Source of the DNA: Niveibacterium sp. SC-1
Lineage (GTDB): Bacteria > Pseudomonadota > Gammaproteobacteria > Burkholderiales > Rhodocyclaceae
Length of the DNA stretch: 64,000 bases
Assembly (NCBI RefSeq): GCF_038235435.1
Contig: NZ_CP151275.1
Location: 4,898,001-4,962,000, forward strand
Reading direction: 5' to 3'
Positions 43,651 through 53,363 of this stretch are shown piece by piece. The notes below the pieces were generated by a model, which was given only the letters and a program-made list of their open reading frames with translations, made no database searches and was not told the origin of the DNA. Position numbers and translations under genes: made by a program. Every line of letters begins with the position of its first letter. Within the stretch, counting starts at the first letter, position 1.

Positions 43651-45621
43651 ATGAAACTCGGCGTCTGCTACTACCCCGAACACTGGCCCGAATCGCAGTG
43701 GGAATCCGATGCCCGCCGCATGGCTTTCGCGGGCATTTCGCAGGTGCGAATCGCCGAGTTCGCCTGGGCCAAGATCGAGCCGGAACCGGGCACGCTGAGT
43801 TGGGACTGGCTGGACCGCGCGATCGACACGCTGGCCCGCCACGGCCTCAAGCTCGTGCTCGGCACGCCCACCGCGACGCCGCCGCGCTGGCTGGTCGACC
43901 AGCATCCGGACATCCTCGCGGTGGACGCTGCGGGCAACACCCGCATCTTCGGTTCGCGTCGCCACTACTGCTTCTCCTCCGAGGCGTATTTCGCCGCTAG
44001 CAAGCGCATCGTCACCCTGATGGCGGAGCGCTACGGCAATCATCCCGCCGTCATCGCCTGGCAGACCGACAACGAGTACGGCTGCCACGACACGATCGTT
44101 TCCTATTCGTCCGAAGCGCGACGCCGCTTCCGCCAATGGCTGCAGGCGCGCTACGGCGACATCGCCGCGCTCAACAAGGCCTGGGGCAACGATTTCTGGA
44201 GCATGGACTACCAGCGCTTCGAACAGATCGAGCCGCCGATCAACCTGCCCACCTTCGTGAACCCGATCCACGGCCTGGACTACCGCCGCTTCGCCTCGGA
44301 CGAGGCCGTGCGCTACAACCGCATGCAGGTCGAGATCCTGCGCAAGCATTCGCCCGGCCGCGATGTGCTGCACAACTTCATGGCCTTCTTCACCGAGTTC
44401 GAACACAACGACATGGCGAAGGACCTGGATGCGGCGAGCTGGGACAGTTACCCCCTGGGCAACACCGATTCCGCGTCCTACCTGAACGACGCGGAGAAGC
44501 TCGCCTACGCCCGCACCGGCCACCCCGACATCAGTGCCTTCAACCATGACCTGTATCGCGGTCTGGGTCGCGGCCGCTGGTGGGTGATGGAGCAGCAGCC
44601 CGGCCCGGTGAACTGGGCCGACTGGAACCCCGCTCCGCTGCCCGGGATGGTCCGCGCCTGGAGCTGGGAGGCCTTCGCCCACGGCGCCGAGGTGGTGAGC
44701 TACTTCCGCTGGCGCCAGTGCCCCTTCGCGCAGGAACAGATGCATGCGGGCCTGAACACGCCCGACGACCGCCTCGACATCGGCGGCCATGAGGCGGCGC
44801 AGGTCGCGCGCGAGATCGCGCAGCTCGCCGGCCAGGCGGACACCGCGGACATCAGTGCGCCGGCACGCGTGGCCCTGGTGTTCGACTACGAGACCCAGTG
44901 GATGCTGCGCATCACGCCGCAGGGCAAGGACTTCGACTACATCGGCCTGTGCATGGCCTGGTACGGCGCCGCACGCCGCCTCGGCCACGATGTGGACATC
45001 GTCTCGCGCCACGCCGACCTCTCCGCCTACGCCCTGGTGCTGGTGCCTTCGCTCGCCCGCATGGACGAGGGCTTCGTCAATCGCGCTGCGGCCAGCGGTG
45101 CGCAGCTCGTCTTCGGCCCGCGCAGCGGTAACAAGACGCGCGACTTCGCGATCCCCGCGCAGCTGCCGCCGGGTCCGCTGGCGAACCTGCTGCCGCTGCG
45201 CGTCTGGCGGGTGGACGCGATGCGTCCGGGTCTCGTCTCCGCCGTGCTCGACGCCACCGGCGCCCACCTGGGCGAAGCCAGCCGCTGGCGCGACTACGCC
45301 GAGGCCGGCGCGGGCACCGAGGTGCTGGCGCGCTTCGATGACGGCCACCCGGCGCTGCTGCGCAAGGGCGCCTCACGCTACCTCGCCGGCTGGCTCGACA
45401 ACGCCGGGCTCGACACCGTGATCGGCGCCGCCGCGCGCGACGCCGGCCTCGCCACCGAACGCCTGCCCGAAGGCCTGCGCCTGCGCCGCCGCGGTCGCGT
45501 GCAGTTCGCGATCAACTACGGCCCGCAGACCGCCAGCGTGCCCGCCCCCGCCGGCACCGCCTTCCTGCTTGGCGCGCGCGAGCTGCCGGTGACCGGCGTG
45601 GCCGCCTGGTTGGTCGATTGA
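43651..45621 (+). CDS. Beta-galactosidase, glycoside hydrolase family 42
   Basis: 656 residues, no signal peptide, so cytoplasmic. GH42 TIM barrel (about 5-380) with acid/base E142 (TDNEYGCHD) and nucleophile E314 (VMEQQPGPVNW), trimerisation domain (about 390-590) and small C-terminal beta domain. Releases galactose from imported beta-1,4-galacto-oligosaccharides, overlapping the GH35 role but often with different linkage or length preference. ATG 43651 has AAGGAACC; the 35-codon upstream frame passes through operator 5 and is not used. Confidence 0.94.
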   Translation: MKLGVCYYPEHWPESQWESDARRMAFAGISQVRIAEFAWAKIEPEPGTLSWDWLDRAIDTLARHGLKLVLGTPTATPPRWLVDQHPDILAVDAAGNTRIFGSRRHYCFSSEAYFAASKRIVTLMAERYGNHPAVIAWQTDNEYGCHDTIVSYSSEARRRFRQWLQARYGDIAALNKAWGNDFWSMDYQRFEQIEPPINLPTFVNPIHGLDYRRFASDEAVRYNRMQVEILRKHSPGRDVLHNFMAFFTEFEHNDMAKDLDAASWDSYPLGNTDSASYLNDAEKLAYARTGHPDISAFNHDLYRGLGRGRWWVMEQQPGPVNWADWNPAPLPGMVRAWSWEAFAHGAEVVSYFRWRQCPFAQEQMHAGLNTPDDRLDIGGHEAAQVAREIAQLAGQADTADISAPARVALVFDYETQWMLRITPQGKDFDYIGLCMAWYGAARRLGHDVDIVSRHADLSAYALVLVPSLARMDEGFVNRAAASGAQLVFGPRSGNKTRDFAIPAQLPPGPLANLLPLRVWRVDAMRPGLVSAVLDATGAHLGEASRWRDYAEAGAGTEVLARFDDGHPALLRKGASRYLAGWLDNAGLDTVIGAAARDAGLATERLPEGLRLRRRGRVQFAINYGPQTASVPAPAGTAFLLGARELPVTGVAAWLVD

Positions 45622-45665
45622 CTCGTCGATTGATTCGTCGGCCGAGTCCGTAACGCTTCCTCCCC

Positions 45666-45708
45666 GCCGCGGCCCATCCCGCATCTCCTCCGGCCGCGGC
45701 TCTTTTCT
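45666..45708 (+). terminator. Terminator after GH42
   Basis: 9-bp GCCGCGGCC / GGCCGCGGC stem (45666-45674, 45692-45700) with a 17-base loop and a TCTTTTCTT tail, 45 bp after the stop. Confidence 0.65.
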
Positions 45709-45714
45709 TCCCGA

Positions 45715-45743
45715 GCATGGAAGGCTCTTCGGGCCTTCCATGC
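45715..45743. promoter_or_regulatory. Strong stem-loop between GH42 and the first acetyltransferase
   Basis: Perfect 11-bp stem GCATGGAAGGC / GCCTTCCATGC around a TCTTCGG loop with a UUCG core. It lies directly behind the previous terminator and has no T tract. Confidence 0.6.
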
Positions 45744-45897
45744 CTCGCGCCGGATGCAAAGCGCAATCGGCGCTACCTCTTGGCGCAAGAATCCGCCGAG
45801 TCCCGCCACGCGGCCCTGACTAGGATCGGACGCACACCGGATCGGCGCGAACAGCGCGCCCGCACCCGGTGGACACCGATAACCCCAGGGAGCAGGC

Positions 45898-46494
45898 ATG
45901 GAGACAATGCGCGAACGCAGGGCCGCGGGACGGCTCTTCACCGACAAGGGCGAGGGACTGCCGGAGGAACGCCTGCGCGCCAAGTCGCTGGCCCACGCCT
46001 TCAATCGTACGCATCCGACCGAGGCCGGCGAGCGGCAGGCGCTGCTGCGCGAGATGTTCGGCGGCTTTGGCAGCGGCTGGATCGAACCGCCGCTCAATGT
46101 CTGTTACGGCGTGAACACCTTCATCGGCGAAGGCTTCTACGCCAACGTGAATCTCACCCTGATCGACGACTGGACCATTCACATCGGCGACAAGGTGCTG
46201 CTCGGCCCCAACGTGACCATCGCGGTGACCGGCCATGGCCTGCATCCGGATCTGCGGCAGCGCGGCGAGACCTGTGCCTTCCCGGTCCGCATCGGCAACT
46301 GCGTGTGGATAGGCGCAGGGGTGATCGTCTGCCCCGGCGTCACGATCGGCGACAACGTAGTGATCGGGGCCGGCAGCATCGTGACCCGCGACATTCCTGC
46401 GAACACGATTGCCGTCGGCAACCCCTGTCGCGTGCTGCGCGCCATCACCGACGAGGACCGCGCCTTCTACTTCCGCGGGCAGCGGGTCGACTGA
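45898..46494 (+). CDS. Sugar O-acetyltransferase (LacA/Maa type), copy 1
   Basis: 198 residues of the galactoside/maltose acetyltransferase family, transferring acetyl from acetyl-CoA to the 6-OH of sugars. N-terminal Mac helix domain (about 5-60) and left-handed beta-helix built from hexapeptide repeats (about 70-185; VTIGDNVVIGAGSIVTRDIP). The catalytic His lies in VTGHGLHP near residue 115. In a galactan locus it may acetylate non-metabolisable galactosides for export, as proposed for LacA. A tandem paralogue follows. Confidence 0.9.
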   Translation: METMRERRAAGRLFTDKGEGLPEERLRAKSLAHAFNRTHPTEAGERQALLREMFGGFGSGWIEPPLNVCYGVNTFIGEGFYANVNLTLIDDWTIHIGDKVLLGPNVTIAVTGHGLHPDLRQRGETCAFPVRIGNCVWIGAGVIVCPGVTIGDNVVIGAGSIVTRDIPANTIAVGNPCRVLRAITDEDRAFYFRGQRVD

Positions 46495-46627
46495 AAGCGC
46501 GCGACGCGACGGCCATCGCGCCTCCATGGCCGCCCGTCCTGCCCGGCCGCGTGTGCGCCCGCGTCGCAGGCAGAATTGCCGCTGCGGCCATCGACGAACC
46601 GGATGGGCGCGACACGAGGAGAAAAGC

Positions 46628-47230
46628 ATGACCATGAGCCAGCGCGAACGTCGCGCCAGTGGCCGCCTGTACGTAAGCCGTTCGGAAGGCATGACCGAGG
46701 ACCGAATGCGCGGCAAGGAGCTGATGTACGACTTCAACCACTCGCGCCCGGGCGAGGTGGAGAAGCGCCGCGAGATCCTCGGCAAGATGCTCGGCGGCAT
46801 GGCCGGCGAATGCTGGATCGAGCCACCGCTCTACGTCTGCTACGGCTCGCACGTGTTCCTGGGCGAAGGCGTCTACATGAACATGGGCGTCACGCTGGTC
46901 GATGACTACACGATCACCATCGGCAACCGGGTGTTGATCGGACCCAATGTCACCATCGCGACCTCCGGTCACCCGGTGCATCCCGAAGTGCGCATGCAGC
47001 GCCAGATTTACGCCCTGCCCATCACCATCGGCGACCGCGTGTGGATAGGCGCGGGCGCGATCATCTGCCCGGGCGTGACGATCGGTGAGAACGCAGTCAT
47101 CGGCGCGGGCAGCGTGGTCACCCGCGACGTGCCGGCCAACTGCATCGCCGTGGGCAACCCCTGCAAGGTGCTGCGCGAAGTCACGGAAGACGACCGCATC
47201 TGCTACGTGCGCGGTCGGCGGATCGACTGA
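46628..47230 (+). CDS. Sugar O-acetyltransferase (LacA/Maa type), copy 2
   Basis: 200 residues, paralogue of copy 1 with the more standard TSGHPVHPEVR catalytic His segment near residue 115 and the hexapeptide ending VTIGENAVIGAGSVVTRDVP. Same Mac domain at the N-terminus (GKELMYDFNHSRPGE). ATG 46628 is preceded by GAGGAGAAAAG. The long frame upstream is a shadow. Two diverged copies side by side suggest different acceptor sugars. It ends the galactan locus; the next gene is convergent. Confidence 0.9.
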   Translation: MTMSQRERRASGRLYVSRSEGMTEDRMRGKELMYDFNHSRPGEVEKRREILGKMLGGMAGECWIEPPLYVCYGSHVFLGEGVYMNMGVTLVDDYTITIGNRVLIGPNVTIATSGHPVHPEVRMQRQIYALPITIGDRVWIGAGAIICPGVTIGENAVIGAGSVVTRDVPANCIAVGNPCKVLREVTEDDRICYVRGRRID

Positions 47231-47303
47231 AGCCGACCGCCGCGAGCTCCCGCGGCGGCGGCCGCGGGCTCCGTGATCGGCGGATAGCCGGCTTGGAGCC
47301 GGC

Positions 47304-50300
47304 CTAGACGGCCTGCCGCCAGGGCGCGCTGGCTTCGATCAGCGCGGCAATCTGCTCCGCGATCGAGTCGAGTAGCGGATCGAGCGCCGACTCACCCGCG
47401 GCGATGGCCGATTCGGCCTGGCGCGCCGCCTCCATCAGGTCGTTTGCGCACAGGAAGCCGGCGTTGCTGCTGAGCGTATGCACGCGACGCCCGGCCGCCT
47501 CGCGGTCGCCCGCCGCCAGTTCCGCCCGAACCTGTTCGATCGCCTGCGCGTTGTCCTCGACAAAGAGTTCGAGCAGGCTCATGAACATGGCGCGATCCTG
47601 CCCGAGGCGCTTGGCTGCGCGCTCGCGGTCGATGCCCGGGATGTCGGGGAAGGCATCGTCCGGCGGCGCCATCGTAGCGACGACCGGCAGCGCGGCAGCG
47701 GCCTGCGGCCGGATCCAGCGCGAGAGCAATTCGGCCATCTCGTCCAGATCCATCGGTTTGGGCAGGACGTCGTTGGCACCGGCCTCGCGTGCTGCGGCCT
47801 GCTGCTCGGCGCGAACCCCGGCGGTAAACGCAATGATCGGCAGGTCGCGCATGCCGAGTTCCTGACGGATCACGCGGATCGCGGTGAGCCCGTCCATGAC
47901 CGGCATCTGGACATCCATCAGCACGCCGTCGAAGGCGTCCGGCCGGCTCGACAGCATCTGCACCGCCTGCTGGCCGTCGGCGGCAAGGCTGACCGTGGCG
48001 CCTTCCTGGGCCAGGGCCCGCTCGACCAGGTCGCGGTTCATCGCGCTGTCATCCACCACCAGGAGGTGCGCCCCGCGCAGGCAGGGGCCGGGCGGCCGCG
48101 CCGGCCGCGATGGCGGAACCACGCGTGCCTCGGCCAGCGAGAACGGCAGCTCGAACCAGAAGCAACTGCCCAACCCCGGCTCGCTGGTGGCGCCGATCTG
48201 GCCGCCCATCAACTCGACCAGGCGCTTGCAGATCGACAGACCGAGGCCCGTGCCGCCATAGCGACGGCTGATCCCTGCATCGGCCTGGGAGAAAGGTGCG
48301 AAGAGGCGCTCCAGGGCCTCGGGCGCGATGCCGATGCCGCTGTCGCGCACCTCGAAACGCAGGCGCACGCCCGCCGCGCTCTGCTCGCAACATTCGATGC
48401 TGAGGGCGACCTCGCCGCGCTCGGTGAACTTGATCGCGTTGCCGATCAGGTTCAGTAACACCTGCTCCAGGCGCAGGCCATCGCCCAGCAGCGGGGCCGA
48501 GCCCGCATCCGCCAGGATCGCCGGCAAGACCACGCGCAGTGCCAGGCCCTTGGCGCTGGCCGCCTGTCCCATCAGGCTGTCGACGTCGGCGAGCAGGCGG
48601 TCCAGCTCGAAAGGACGCGGCTCGATGCGCAACTGGCCCGCCTCGATCTTGGAGAGATCGAGCACGTCGTTGAGGATGTTCAGCAAGGCCTGCCCGGCGC
48701 CGCGGATGCGCGTCACCATGTCGCGCTGCTTGTCGGCCAGCGGCTCGCGTTCGAGCACTTGCGCCAGCCCGAGCACGGCATTCATCGGCGTGCGGATCTC
48801 GTGGCTCATATGGGCCAGGAACTCACTCTTCGCCGCATTGGCCGCCTCGGCGGCCGCATGGGCATCACGCAGTTCGGCCTCGTAGCGGCGCCGCTCGCTG
48901 ACGTCGCGGGCGACCCCGAGGATTTCGACCAGGCTGCCGTCCGGACGCAGCAGCGGACTGATGGTGAAGTCGGCCCAGACCGTCCCGCCATCCTTGCAGC
49001 GACACTCCAGTTCGCCCCGGAAATGCGCGGCAGGCAGCGTGTCCGACTGGGTCGCGCGCAGCGTGTCGAAATAGGCTTCGATCAGCGCCTGCGAAGGCGG
49101 GGCCAGGACCTCGCCGGGGGCGAGCCGCAGCATTTCTTCGGCCGTGTAACCACACAGCTTGGCGACCGAGGGGCTGACGTAGGACAAACGTCCGGCCAGG
49201 TCCATCGTCAGGATGACGTCGATCGCGTTGTCGGCAAGCAGCCGGTGCCGTTGCTCGCTCACGCGCAGACGCTCCTCGATCACCCGGCGCGCGCTGATGT
49301 CCTCGACGATGAACAGGAAACGCAGCGCCGAGCCGCTGTCCACCTTGACCGGGGAGCAAGTCAGGCTGACCCAGACCGGCGTCCCGTCCGGCCGGCAGTA
49401 GCGCTTGTTGAGACGATAGCCCTTGCTCTCGCCCGCCCGCAGTCGCTCGATCTGGGTATGGCTTTCCGCCTGATCGTCCGGATGGGTGAAGCGAACCGGC
49501 GCCATGCCGACCAGCTCATGCGGGCTGCGACCGACGATCTCGGCGAAGCGCTGGTTGGCTTCGCTGATCTGGCCGCTATCGGGTTCGAGCAGGACGACGC
49601 CGAGCGGCGCTTGCTCGAAGACGACCCGGAAGCGCGCTTCGGCCGCCTGGTGCGCCTGCAGCGCGGCCAGGGCGTGCCGCTGGCGGGCCCGACGCCAGAG
49701 CAGGAAACCGCCGGAATAGGCCAGCAGCAGGCCCAGTCCGACCAGCACGCCAGTCTCCCAGGCCATGGTCCGGATGCCCGCGTAGGCCTCGCCTTCGTCG
49801 ATCTCTGCGAGCATCAGCCAAGGGGTGCCGGCGACCGGCACCGCATAGGCCAGCACCGGAATGTTCCGGTAGTCGCGGCCCCCGGTGATGATCCCGTATT
49901 CGCCCCGGGCCGCCCGGGCGGCCGGCAGATGCTCGCTGCTGATGGGCTGTACGCGATTCAGGGCAGCCCTTTCGACATGGCGCAGCGGCGTCACGAAGCG
50001 CACGTTCTGGCCGTCGCGACGCACCAGATAGGTTTCCGCCGTGCGTGTCGGCACCGGCCAGGATTTGACGCGGGGATAGAGCATGCTGTCTGCCGGCAGG
50101 CGGAGATACGCGACGCCCAGGGGCCTTTCCCCGCCCACGCCGATGGGGGTCAGGATGCCGTAGTGCGCCTTGCCCGCGGCATCGAGATGCAGGTCAACGA
50201 ATTCGACACGGGGCCGGCGGAGGATATCGAGGATGCGCGCCCGCTCATTCGCGAGGGCCGCCCCGCCGACGGACAGCGCCAGCTTCGCATCGGCATCGAA

Positions 50301-50729
50301 CATGAGCATGCTGTCCCAGCCGCGAATCTCGGCGACATCGAGCAGACGGGCGCGCATTTGCTCCTGCAGGGCACTGTCCCGCTGCCCGCCGGCCAGCCAA
50401 CGGGCGAACTGCATTTCGAGCTGCGAGTGGGTGGAGAAATGCAGGCGCGCGTCGTCGCGCGCATCGGCCAGCACATCCTCGATCTGCTGGCGCTTCTGCT
50501 CGGCGATGACGGCCAGCGTACGGTCGTTATCGCGTCGGACCCCGTCGCTCAGGTGGCGATAGCCAATCATGCCGAACGCGCCGATGAGCAGGGTGAGTCC
50601 GAGCAAAGGCGCGACGAAGCGCATCCACAGGGGCTGGCGGGCCGCATCGGATTGCGGGATCGGCGGAACAAGAAGGGCTGTCGTCATGCGTGCGGTTGGG
50701 TCGTGCGAAGTGCTGTTCTTTTTGGCCAT
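47304..50729 (-). CDS. Hybrid sensor histidine kinase/response regulator with HPt
   Basis: 1141 residues, inner membrane. Transmembrane helix about 36-57, a periplasmic Cache-like sensor region (60-320), second helix about 325-347, two PAS domains with PAC segments (about 365-490 and 500-620), HisKA with [14 protein letters not shown] (H near 645), HATPase (about 750-870; [12 protein letters not shown]), receiver (about 900-1015; [11 protein letters not shown]), and an HPt domain (about 1045-1130; [10 protein letters not shown]). A complete internal phosphorelay of the BarA/TorS layout. No cognate output regulator is adjacent. ATG 50729 lacks a clear ribosome binding site; ATG 50687 (MTTALLVPP) is an alternative. 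Confidence 0.9.
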   Translation of the reverse strand: MAKKNSTSHDPTARMTTALLVPPIPQSDAARQPLWMRFVAPLLGLTLLIGAFGMIGYRHLSDGVRRDNDRTLAVIAEQKRQQIEDVLADARDDARLHFSTHSQLEMQFARWLAGGQRDSALQEQMRARLLDVAEIRGWDSMLMFDADAKLALSVGGAALANERARILDILRRPRVEFVDLHLDAAGKAHYGILTPIGVGGERPLGVAYLRLPADSMLYPRVKSWPVPTRTAETYLVRRDGQNVRFVTPLRHVERAALNRVQPISSEHLPAARAARGEYGIITGGRDYRNIPVLAYAVPVAGTPWLMLAEIDEGEAYAGIRTMAWETGVLVGLGLLLAYSGGFLLWRRARQRHALAALQAHQAAEARFRVVFEQAPLGVVLLEPDSGQISEANQRFAEIVGRSPHELVGMAPVRFTHPDDQAESHTQIERLRAGESKGYRLNKRYCRPDGTPVWVSLTCSPVKVDSGSALRFLFIVEDISARRVIEERLRVSEQRHRLLADNAIDVILTMDLAGRLSYVSPSVAKLCGYTAEEMLRLAPGEVLAPPSQALIEAYFDTLRATQSDTLPAAHFRGELECRCKDGGTVWADFTISPLLRPDGSLVEILGVARDVSERRRYEAELRDAHAAAEAANAAKSEFLAHMSHEIRTPMNAVLGLAQVLEREPLADKQRDMVTRIRGAGQALLNILNDVLDLSKIEAGQLRIEPRPFELDRLLADVDSLMGQAASAKGLALRVVLPAILADAGSAPLLGDGLRLEQVLLNLIGNAIKFTERGEVALSIECCEQSAAGVRLRFEVRDSGIGIAPEALERLFAPFSQADAGISRRYGGTGLGLSICKRLVELMGGQIGATSEPGLGSCFWFELPFSLAEARVVPPSRPARPPGPCLRGAHLLVVDDSAMNRDLVERALAQEGATVSLAADGQQAVQMLSSRPDAFDGVLMDVQMPVMDGLTAIRVIRQELGMRDLPIIAFTAGVRAEQQAAAREAGANDVLPKPMDLDEMAELLSRWIRPQAAAALPVVATMAPPDDAFPDIPGIDRERAAKRLGQDRAMFMSLLELFVEDNAQAIEQVRAELAAGDREAAGRRVHTLSSNAGFLCANDLMEAARQAESAIAAGESALDPLLDSIAEQIAALIEASAPWRQAV

Positions 50730-51203
50730 GGCGACCGGGAGGTGTCACGCCCGTTGGCAGCCAGCAGTTCGAACCGCTCTCGACCCGACGCACTCCCTGA
50801 ATGCTACGCACCAATGGCGGGCGCTATGCACCAACGGCGGGCAATATGCCCCAACGATGGGCGCGTGTCCATGAAGGAAATGCACCGTTGCGGGGCTCGT
50901 CCGGCCGCATGGCGACGGTTCGGTTTCCGAGGCGCCGGCAGGCCTCACCTTTTGCGGGCTGGAACGGCGGGCGGCGGCGACAGACCCACGCGCTTCCCAT
51001 GACCGTTCGCGACGTTGCAGGCGTGCGCGTCGCCTCTCGGGGCGACGGCTGAGTAGAAGCCGGTGATCGTTGCGGGCAGCGTGGTCATGCGCGGGCGGCA
51101 CGAACACAACAAGCGCGGCGGCTCCCGCAATCGTGAGATCGGCGGGGCGTCGCCCCGCCCCTTGCCCTGACGCTCGCGCAGTCAGGGCACGCGCGCCGGA
51201 GAA
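50730..51203. other. Intergenic region upstream of the hybrid kinase
   Basis: About 470 bases without a credible gene. Contains the three 20-bp direct repeats at 50805-50864; nothing else stands out. Confidence 0.6.
50805..50864. repeat. Three tandem 20-bp direct repeats upstream of the hybrid kinase
   Basis: Units at 50805, 50825 and 50845, each close to TATGCACCAACGGCGGGCAA. The 20-bp period is about two helical turns, so each unit faces the same side of the DNA, as in a cooperative operator array. They lie 76-135 bp upstream of the kinase start. Confidence 0.75.
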
Positions 51204-52040
51204 TCAGAAGCTGAACGCGGCGCTCACCGCCGGGCCGCCGAAGCTCAGGTTCTGGACCAGCTTGTCGTCGGACTGGTCGTAGGCGATGTAGCGATACACC
51301 GCCCTCAGGCTGCCCCATTTGAAGCCGTAGCCGATGCCCGCCATGGCCTGCCAGGACGTGCTGTCCGAACCGAAGCCGAGGTCGGCGTAGTAGGGCATGA
51401 ACCACGGGCTCTGACCGAAGTTCACGACGCCGCGCACGCCGATCACGGCGTTCCACAGATCCACGTTCTCGGAAATGTTGCCGCTCGCAGGGAAGCTGGC
51501 CGAGGCATTGGGGCTGGTGATCGTGGCCGCGCCCTGCCAGTCCGCTTCGGCCTTGATGCCGAAATAGCGCACACCGCCCAGGACCTCGACAGTCGCCGTG
51601 GGCGTACGGGCGATCATCTTGCTCCCGGCCAGGGTCCATTCCAGGCCTTTGAGGCTCGTCTCCGCAGACGCGTTGATCGTGGTCGAAACACGATTGCGCA
51701 GGCCGCCCGAGTTGAAGTCCACGTCGCGCAGCGTGCTGTGATCGTCCTTGAAGCTCAAATAGACGAGGTCCGTGATGATGGCCCAGTCGCCCTTGCGCGC
51801 CTCGCCCGCCACCATGAGCATCGCCTGCATGTTGTTGAGCCAGTCGTAGGGACCGATCTGGCTCTCGGGTGCGTAGCCGCCGGACGGCGCCGTGAAACGC
51901 AGCTTTGTGTTGATCGTCGGCAGCCACAGGTAGGGCTGCACCGAAAACTGCCATGAGTCGTTCGACTGGGCGAGCGCGGGCGCGCTCCCCAGACCCGCCA
52001 GCATGCAAAGGCTCAGACTGCGCAGCACGGAACCGCCCAT
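51204..52040 (-). CDS. Exported outer-membrane-like beta-barrel protein
   Basis: 278 residues: a signal peptide (cleavage near ALA-QS, about residue 25) and alternating aromatic/hydrophobic strands through to a C-terminal Phe (AVSAAFSF), the mark of an outer-membrane barrel. The first strand WQFSVQPYLWLPTINTKLRF and later YRYIAYDQSDDKL are typical of small uncharacterised barrels. ATG 52040 follows CAGGAGAG. Function unknown. Confidence 0.75.
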   Translation of the reverse strand: MGGSVLRSLSLCMLAGLGSAPALAQSNDSWQFSVQPYLWLPTINTKLRFTAPSGGYAPESQIGPYDWLNNMQAMLMVAGEARKGDWAIITDLVYLSFKDDHSTLRDVDFNSGGLRNRVSTTINASAETSLKGLEWTLAGSKMIARTPTATVEVLGGVRYFGIKAEADWQGAATITSPNASASFPASGNISENVDLWNAVIGVRGVVNFGQSPWFMPYYADLGFGSDSTSWQAMAGIGYGFKWGSLRAVYRYIAYDQSDDKLVQNLSFGGPAVSAAFSF

Positions 52041-52394
52041 ATCGCTCTCCTGTTGAGACTGTCCGCCCGGGGATGCGCCACACGTGTTCTGCGGCGACCG
52101 ACGCCGGCGAGCGCCTGGCAGGTCGATTGTGCCCTCTCCAGCGCTGCCTGCCGATGGCGCGGATGCCACACTCGCGACAGACCGCGAAGGCCATCCCTGT
52201 GCGCCTCATGCGCAGGAATCCGCCGGGCGACAGTTCCCTCAGGGTGCGTGCGTTGGCACTGGTGCGCCGGCATCACAGCCGGACCAGGAGAGGGGATGAA
52301 CAAGACCGTGCGCGAGCGGATCGCCGTCGGCGATCTCCGGGCCGGTGGCCCGTCACCGCGCAGGGCGCGGGGTGACGGGCACCGCCTGGCGCCG
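52041..52394. other. Intergenic region between the barrel protein and yicC
   Basis: About 350 bases without a gene. It contains the promoter region of the barrel gene on the left and a 9-bp stem-loop (52349-52379) next to the yicC 3' end. Confidence 0.5.
52349..52379 (-). terminator. Stem-loop downstream of yicC
   Basis: CCCGTCACC / GGTGACGGG 9-bp stem, 15 bp after the yicC stop. No T tract, so termination is only probable. Confidence 0.45.
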
Positions 52395-53261
52395 TCACTC
52401 GAGGTTTTGCACCTGTTCGCGCATCTGCTCGATGATGAGCTTCATCTCGATGGCGATCGAGGAAAGCGCGTTGGAGATCGACTTGGAGGCCAGCGTGTTG
52501 GCCTCGCGGTTGAGTTCCTGCATCAGGAAGTCCAGGCGCTTGCCGGCGGGGCCGCCGGCCTTGAGCACGCGTTCGACTTCGTCCAGGTGCGTGCGCAGGC
52601 GCGAGAACTCTTCCATCACGTCGGCGCGCTGGGCAAAGAGGCTGACCTCGGTCCGCACGCGGTCTTCGTCCAGCGTGGCGACGGCTTCCTTGAGACGGTT
52701 GGTGAGCTTCTCCTGGTATTCCGCCACCGCGGCCGGGAGGATGGGCTCGGCCTGGGCCACCAGTTCGCGCATCTTGCCGACGCGCTCGCGGATCATCTCG
52801 GCGAGCTTGGCGCCTTCGCGGGCGCGTGTGGCGATGAGTTCGTCCAGCGCCGACTGGATGAGCTTGCCCGCCATCGCGAGCAGGCTGTCGAAGTCCGGAC
52901 CGCTTTCGCCCAGCACGCCAGGCCAGCGCAGCAGTTCGCCAACGGAAAGCGCCGGCGCGTCGGGAAAGCGACCGCGCAGCTGGGCTTGCGCCTGTTCCAG
53001 ACGTTGCAGGAGCTCGCCGTTCATCGCCAGATCGACGGCGGCGCCGGGGTTGGCCTGCCAGTAGAGCCGACACTCGACTTTGCCGCGGGTGAGCCGTCCG
53101 ACAATGGCTTCACGTAGCTGGGGCTCGGCCTGGCGCAGTTCTTCGGCCATCCGGAAGCCCAGATCCAGGAAGCGCGAATTGACCGTCTTGAGTTCCAGGT
53201 TGAGGCGGGCGCGGCCGGCATCACTGGACTGGACGGCATAGCCAGTCATCGAAAGGATCAT
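52395..53261 (-). CDS. yicC: YicC family endoribonuclease-like protein
   Basis: 288 residues, the family length. Begins MILSMTGYA (family form MIxSMTxFA) and has the conserved LELKTVNSRFLDLGFRM stretch near residue 23 and a C-terminal DUF1732 domain with GKRLDFLMQELNREANTLASKS. E. coli YicC has been linked to ribonuclease activity and small-RNA decay. Divergent from the kinase gene, with about 100 bp between. An internal ATG at 53249 is less likely because MILS belongs to the family start. Confidence 0.92.
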   Translation of the reverse strand: MILSMTGYAVQSSDAGRARLNLELKTVNSRFLDLGFRMAEELRQAEPQLREAIVGRLTRGKVECRLYWQANPGAAVDLAMNGELLQRLEQAQAQLRGRFPDAPALSVGELLRWPGVLGESGPDFDSLLAMAGKLIQSALDELIATRAREGAKLAEMIRERVGKMRELVAQAEPILPAAVAEYQEKLTNRLKEAVATLDEDRVRTEVSLFAQRADVMEEFSRLRTHLDEVERVLKAGGPAGKRLDFLMQELNREANTLASKSISNALSSIAIEMKLIIEQMREQVQNLE

Positions 53262-53363
53262 GGGGATTGGGTCCGGTGATGCGTCCGGGCGCGGACGCGA
53301 TATGCAGGATGGGGACAAAATGCCAAAATCGAGCCCCTTGTCGCAGATGATACGTATCCCCTG

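Noticed and set aside
50805..50864. GG-N10-GC patterns resembling sigma-54 promoters within the 20-bp repeats
   Set aside because: They point rightward with no gene downstream in that direction and arise from the repeat unit itself.
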